This document shows, piece by piece, positions 13,349 through 16,054 of a DNA stretch of 16,054 bases. This DNA is from Leptospira alstonii serovar Sichuan str. 79601 (GTDB taxonomy: Bacteria > Spirochaetota > Leptospiria > Leptospirales > Leptospiraceae), in the NCBI RefSeq assembly GCF_000347175.1, contig NZ_ANIK01000101.1, positions 1-16,054 of the forward strand, given 5' to 3'. The notes beneath the pieces were generated by a model. It worked only from the letters and a program-made list of their open reading frames with translations. It did not search any database and was not told where the DNA came from. The translations under genes were made by a program, and so were the position numbers. The number at the start of each line of letters is the position of its first letter. Position 1 is the stretch's first letter.

Positions 13349-14062
13349 TTATCGATTTTGCGACGGGCCTGTTTCGGTAGGTTTTTCCAAGACGGACTTT
13401 AGCTTTTCTGAAAATTCCAATAGGGCCGTTCTTCCGAGTTGATTGAGTTGGTCCTCTCGATTTCCTCGAAAGCCGAGATAAGGCATATAGATCAACCATC
13501 CCAAAATGGTAATCGTAGCCAAAGTGAAATGACAATCGGTTACGTTCGAATCGATGGAATCGTTGTATTGAAAATCCAAAACGTTTTCGTTTTTTGTAAA
13601 ACTCCAAACTTCTACATTCAGTTTCACTTCCGTTTTGCTCCCGAAAAAACAACTGTCTTCCGTTTTGAGTTCAAAATCCTGGATATGGATTTTATATTTT
13701 TCATTGGTTTTATAATCTTCCTTATTGAAATCCAGTTCCCTTGCAATAACGGTTCCTATGGAGCCGTATTCGTTTTTCAATTGGTCGGGTGCAAGAAAGA
13801 AAAGGGAGGGATTTCGGATCGCGAACGTTTCCTTTCGAAGCGTCGGGGATTCGAGCACTTCAAAATGGGGATTGGGGTTAAGATCTTGGATCGTATCTAA
13901 TTTCTCCGGTTCGTATGTGCCTGCGACGTTTCCTTTTTTAGGAACGTAAACTCGGATCGAGATACAATTCGTAAAACAAAAAAGGACAAACGAAACGATT
14001 GAAATCGGAATCAATATTCCCGATGTTAATGATTTTGTGAAGAAGGTTTGAGTATGTTTCAT
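13349..14062 (-). CDS. putative lipoprotein, partner of HEGGH protein
   Basis: I do not recognise the family of this 237-residue protein. The N-terminus MKHTQTFFTKS is followed by a long hydrophobic stretch (about 14-30) and FTNC, giving a probable lipidated Cys33. The mature part is mostly predicted beta and polar: IRVYVPKKGNVAGTY, FAIRNPSLFFLAP, YGSIGTVIARELDF, then KYKIHIQDFELKTEDSCFF. A late hydrophobic segment, LATITILGWLIYMPYLGFRG (about 180-199), could touch the membrane. The C-terminus is helical and charged. Further Cys residues occur at about 138 and 177. No ribosome binding site is visible before ATG 14062, and a perfect TATAAT (14077-14072, minus strand) ends 9 bp before it, so the transcript may be nearly leaderless. 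It is the first gene of a two-gene unit with the HEGGH protein. Confidence 0.7.
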   Translation of the reverse strand: MKHTQTFFTKSLTSGILIPISIVSFVLFCFTNCISIRVYVPKKGNVAGTYEPEKLDTIQDLNPNPHFEVLESPTLRKETFAIRNPSLFFLAPDQLKNEYGSIGTVIARELDFNKEDYKTNEKYKIHIQDFELKTEDSCFFGSKTEVKLNVEVWSFTKNENVLDFQYNDSIDSNVTDCHFTLATITILGWLIYMPYLGFRGNREDQLNQLGRTALLEFSEKLKSVLEKPTETGPSQNR

Positions 14063-14290
14063 ATTTAAAACATTATAAAATTTGAATGTTCCATTCCGGT
14101 TTGCGGCGAAAACGGGCCTCGCGCCGATGTTTCAGGTTTGATATATCCAAAACTTACCTACGCCACGGATAGAAGAAAGTATTTTTTGGGTTCTATCAAG
14201 AACGGAAAGAATTTGGATCGTCGTAGAATGCGGACGGAATTGAGGAAGAGGAATCCGTAGAAAGAATTTTTCCGAATGTAGAAAGGAATA
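14063..14290. other. spacer upstream of lipoprotein pair
   Basis: No gene is seen between the lipoprotein pair start and the TRL terminator. The minus-strand TATAAT at 14077-14072 lacks a good -35 match. TTTGCGGCGAAAACGGGCC near 14099 is locally GC-rich, but I could not fold it into a clear hairpin. Confidence 0.5.
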
Positions 14291-14344
14291 AAAATAAAAA
14301 CACTGAGTATGATTTCCGCTCAGGGAAGACGCATACTCAATGTT
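14291..14344 (-). terminator. terminator of TRL lipoprotein array
   Basis: On the minus strand AACATTGAGTATG (14344-14332) pairs with CATACTCAGTGTT (14311-14299) with one mismatch, enclosing a 20-nt loop. TTTTTATTTT follows (14300-14291). This fits an intrinsic terminator about 55 bp after the last TRL gene stop. Confidence 0.8.
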
Positions 14345-14396
14345 TGATAGAATTTGTTTTTTGAGAAGATTAAAAAACTACTTTTACGTTATTCTT

Positions 14397-14735
14397 TTAT
14401 TCTCCGTAAACCACGACACATTCTTGAGAATAGATAAAGCCTAAAATTCCAAAAGTGCTTTTGTCTACGACCGCCACTTTCGTGATTTGGCCGTCTTTCA
14501 TCGCCTCTGCAATACTTCCTTCCCCTCCGGAGTAAAAGAGGAAATTCAGAATCGAGTAATTGTTACAAGATTTTCCTTTCTTTAGGATTTTTGCATCCGT
14601 AGGACCGGAAGTTGAGTTTCCGGATACGTGATAGCTGGAAGAGTTGAAAATCGCCGCTGGAAGGATACTCGTCGCACAGTTGGAAACGACAAATGCCGCG
14701 AGAGAGATTACAATCAGACTGATTAATTTTTTCAT
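14397..14735 (-). CDS. TRL-like lipoprotein, third in array
   Basis: This 112-residue protein starts MKKLISLIVISLAAFVVSNC, a signal peptide and lipobox with Cys20. The mature domain has the TRL-like pattern: CNNYSILNFLFYSGGEGSIAE (57-77), then ITKVAVVDKSTFGILGFIYS (84-103), then a C-terminal CVVVYGE. Two cysteines, 57 and 106, align with those in both neighbours and may form a disulfide. Where the other two have GD, this one has GG-EG, a small divergence. ATG 14735 has GGGGAA upstream, overlapping the end of the preceding gene. The frame is open a further 10 codons, but those overlap the neighbour and do not fit a signal peptide. Function is unknown beyond probable envelope location. Confidence 0.8.
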   Translation of the reverse strand: MKKLISLIVISLAAFVVSNCATSILPAAIFNSSSYHVSGNSTSGPTDAKILKKGKSCNNYSILNFLFYSGGEGSIAEAMKDGQITKVAVVDKSTFGILGFIYSQECVVVYGE

Positions 14736-14740
14736 TTTTA

Positions 14741-15064
14741 TTATTCCCCACTTACAATGGTACAATAGTTTCTATAAACATATCCCAGAACCGAAAAAGT
14801 AGAATGGTCTATGTTTGCGATTCTGGAAATTTTATGGTCCAATGCGATTTGACCTGCGGCGGCATCTCCCCAGGTTACCCAACCGAGAACGCTATGAGTA
14901 CAACCCTCCGCTTTTTTGGAAGTAGGAATGTTGTTGGAACGATTGATTTCCCCTGGAAAGGTAGTGTTCGTTACGAGAAGACCTTGTTGGGGACCGATTG
15001 CACAATTCGATAAGAATACCGAAAAGCCGAGGGCGAATAGAGTCAGGATGATGATTTTTTTCAT
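14741..15064 (-). CDS. TRL-like lipoprotein, second in array
   Basis: This 107-residue protein begins with a signal peptide, MKKIIILTLFALGFSVFLSN, followed by lipidated Cys21. The TRL-like domain runs CTHSVLGWVTWGDAAAGQIA (55-74), then ISRIANIDHSTFSVLGYVY (79-97), ending CTIVSGE. Cys55 and Cys101 match the conserved pair of its neighbours. It is the closest of the three to the family pattern, with the GD-A-A turn intact. A purine-rich AAGGAAAA precedes ATG 15064. It lies 15 bp after the first array gene and 5 bp before the third, so all three are probably one transcript. Confidence 0.83.
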   Translation of the reverse strand: MKKIIILTLFALGFSVFLSNCAIGPQQGLLVTNTTFPGEINRSNNIPTSKKAEGCTHSVLGWVTWGDAAAGQIALDHKISRIANIDHSTFSVLGYVYRNYCTIVSGE

Positions 15065-15079
15065 GATGATCCGTTTTCC

Positions 15080-15526
15080 TTATTTTTTCTTTCCGGCTGC
15101 AGATTTTGCATCCGTTTTTGTTTCCGTAGCTGCGTTAGAGCCGGTTACGACTGTACAAAAGCTATGATAAGGAAAGCCTAATAGAATTCCAAATTGTTCG
15201 TATTCTACGCTGGCTACCTTTGCAATTTTTGCGTCCGCTTTTGCGGCTTCGATGGAAGAATCTCCGAAAGATACAAGCCAAAGGATGTTTCTGGAACATG
15301 CTTTTCCGGTAGAGGTATTTTCTACGTTGTCTCCAATCTGGCCGGGAATGGTTCCACTATGAACAAGAACCCCGCCTTTATAGATTAGAGGGTATCCGAT
15401 TGCATAGTCTTTGGTTGGGTTTGTATTGGGGGTTGTGCCGCCGAAAGTGTACATGTAATTAAAGCCCGTACACTGAACCGCCCAGATCGTCATGAAGCAA
15501 ATGAAAAGTAAGGATTTGAGTTTCAT
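15080..15526 (-). CDS. TRL-like lipoprotein, first in array
   Basis: This 148-residue protein starts MKLKSLLFICFMTIWAVQC, a signal peptide with lipidated Cys19. A Gly/Thr/Asn/Pro-rich linker (about 20-75) precedes the TRL-like domain, CSRNILWLVSFGDSSIEAA (77-95), then IAKVASVEYEQFGILLGFPY (101-120), then CTVVTG. Cys77 and Cys124 are the shared pair. Unlike its neighbours it carries a C-terminal low-complexity tail rich in Ala, Lys and Thr (about 130-148), which may bind a surface or be disordered. ATG 15526 has AGGAGA at ideal spacing. An open extension of 22 codons upstream (to 15592) is not a signal peptide and I excluded it. It is the first gene of the array. Confidence 0.82.
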   Translation of the reverse strand: MKLKSLLFICFMTIWAVQCTGFNYMYTFGGTTPNTNPTKDYAIGYPLIYKGGVLVHSGTIPGQIGDNVENTSTGKACSRNILWLVSFGDSSIEAAKADAKIAKVASVEYEQFGILLGFPYHSFCTVVTGSNAATETKTDAKSAAGKKK

Positions 15527-16054
15527 TTTTTCTCCTGGATTCCTTTTTTGATTGTTCTCGGACGTTCCTCGCAATTGGATCTTGAGTGACATCCGGCGGT
15601 GCCCAAGCTAATAATAGTGATATTTTTGTAAATAGCGAATCACTAGGATAAAATGAATTTTGAAATTTTTTTAACAAGAAGGTGTTTTTTGAAAGTTTTT
15701 TAATGCGAAGAGAAACAATAAAGAGAACTGCTAGAAAGTTTGCAAATGGTGTTCGGTTTCCTTAAAACCGAATCGTAATTGAGGAGTGCGGCTCGGGTAA
15801 AAGTAGAATTTCGATGAAAGAAAAATGGCTCAGTTCTATTCAGCCCGTTTTTGGATTTTCTGAAATCAATGGTGACTTTTTTAAATTCAGAGCGTAAAGT
15901 ATTCTAAATTTATAATTTAGGATTTGTCTAAAAATTTTTTGATTCTTTTTATCTTAAGTGCTTGTCCCAAAACCTCAAAATGTGGGAACTACTACGTTTT
16001 TAAATGATGGGAAAATCTATTAAAAACCTAAATAACCGTCAAAGAAACATAATT
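15527..16054. other. gene-free right end with inverted repeats
   Basis: No gene is seen. TAGTGAT (15615-15621) and ATCACTA (15639-15645) form an inverted repeat about 90 bp before the first TRL gene and could be an operator for the array. TTCGGTTT (15752-15759) pairs with AAACCGAA (15765-15772). CTAAATT (15904-15910) pairs with AATTTAG (15914-15920). GTCCCAAAACCT (15964-15975) is the inverse of the motif at 183 and 10601, and TGTGGGAACTACTAC follows at 15981-15995. The rest is AT-rich. Confidence 0.6.

Noticed and set aside
13439..13900. 153-codon plus-strand frame
   Set aside because: Antisense shadow of the putative lipoprotein gene, which has a credible signal peptide and partner gene.

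Overview
The window reads as chromosomal DNA of a pathogenic-clade Leptospira. Supporting signs are moderately low GC with a strong A/G purine skew in coding strands, a DUF1564-family protein and a cluster of TRL-like lipoproteins (both expanded in Leptospira), spirochaetal-type lipoboxes, TTG/GTG starts, and intergenic spaces filled with short dispersed repeats such as TGTGGGAACT. I could not settle the species.

Layout. Positions 1-574 carry no gene. They hold the right end of a 34-bp tandem array and two strong hairpins. A DUF1564 gene (575-1114, +) then converges on an exported thioredoxin/TPR gene (1143-2006, -), whose 5' end runs into repeat DNA. Next come hisE (2300-2578) and a large membrane glycosyltransferase of the GT-C type (2585-4543), which look like one unit. 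After a decayed IS3-type transposase remnant and a perfect 26-bp palindrome comes fabG (5012-5776). It ends in hairpin terminators. A long leader precedes acpP (6269-6502), which has its own terminator, followed at once by rnc (6557-7309). A tightly packed or overlapping run follows: Nudix hydrolase, aroB, an MscS-type channel and a small lipoprotein (7409-10271).

From 10272 the window changes character. There is about 850 bp of hairpins and repeats, then a 7-TM receptor-like gene with no visible output domain (11122-12027), then about 430 bp of further repeat DNA, part of it a diverged second copy of sequence lying before the gene. The rest is on the minus strand: a two-gene lipoprotein unit (14062-12458) whose second member has an HEGGH zinc-peptidase-like motif, and a three-gene tandem array of TRL-like lipoproteins (15526-14397) ending in a clear terminator. 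The last 450 bp appear gene-free.

Function. The left and central part is core metabolism (histidine, fatty acid and shikimate pathways, RNA processing, osmotic safety valve). The right part is surface or periplasmic lipoproteins with no assigned role. I see no CRISPR array, tRNA, rRNA, prophage or recognisable defence system. The least explained items are the putative TetR-type operator before fabG, the metalloprotease-like lipoprotein pair, and the TRL array.
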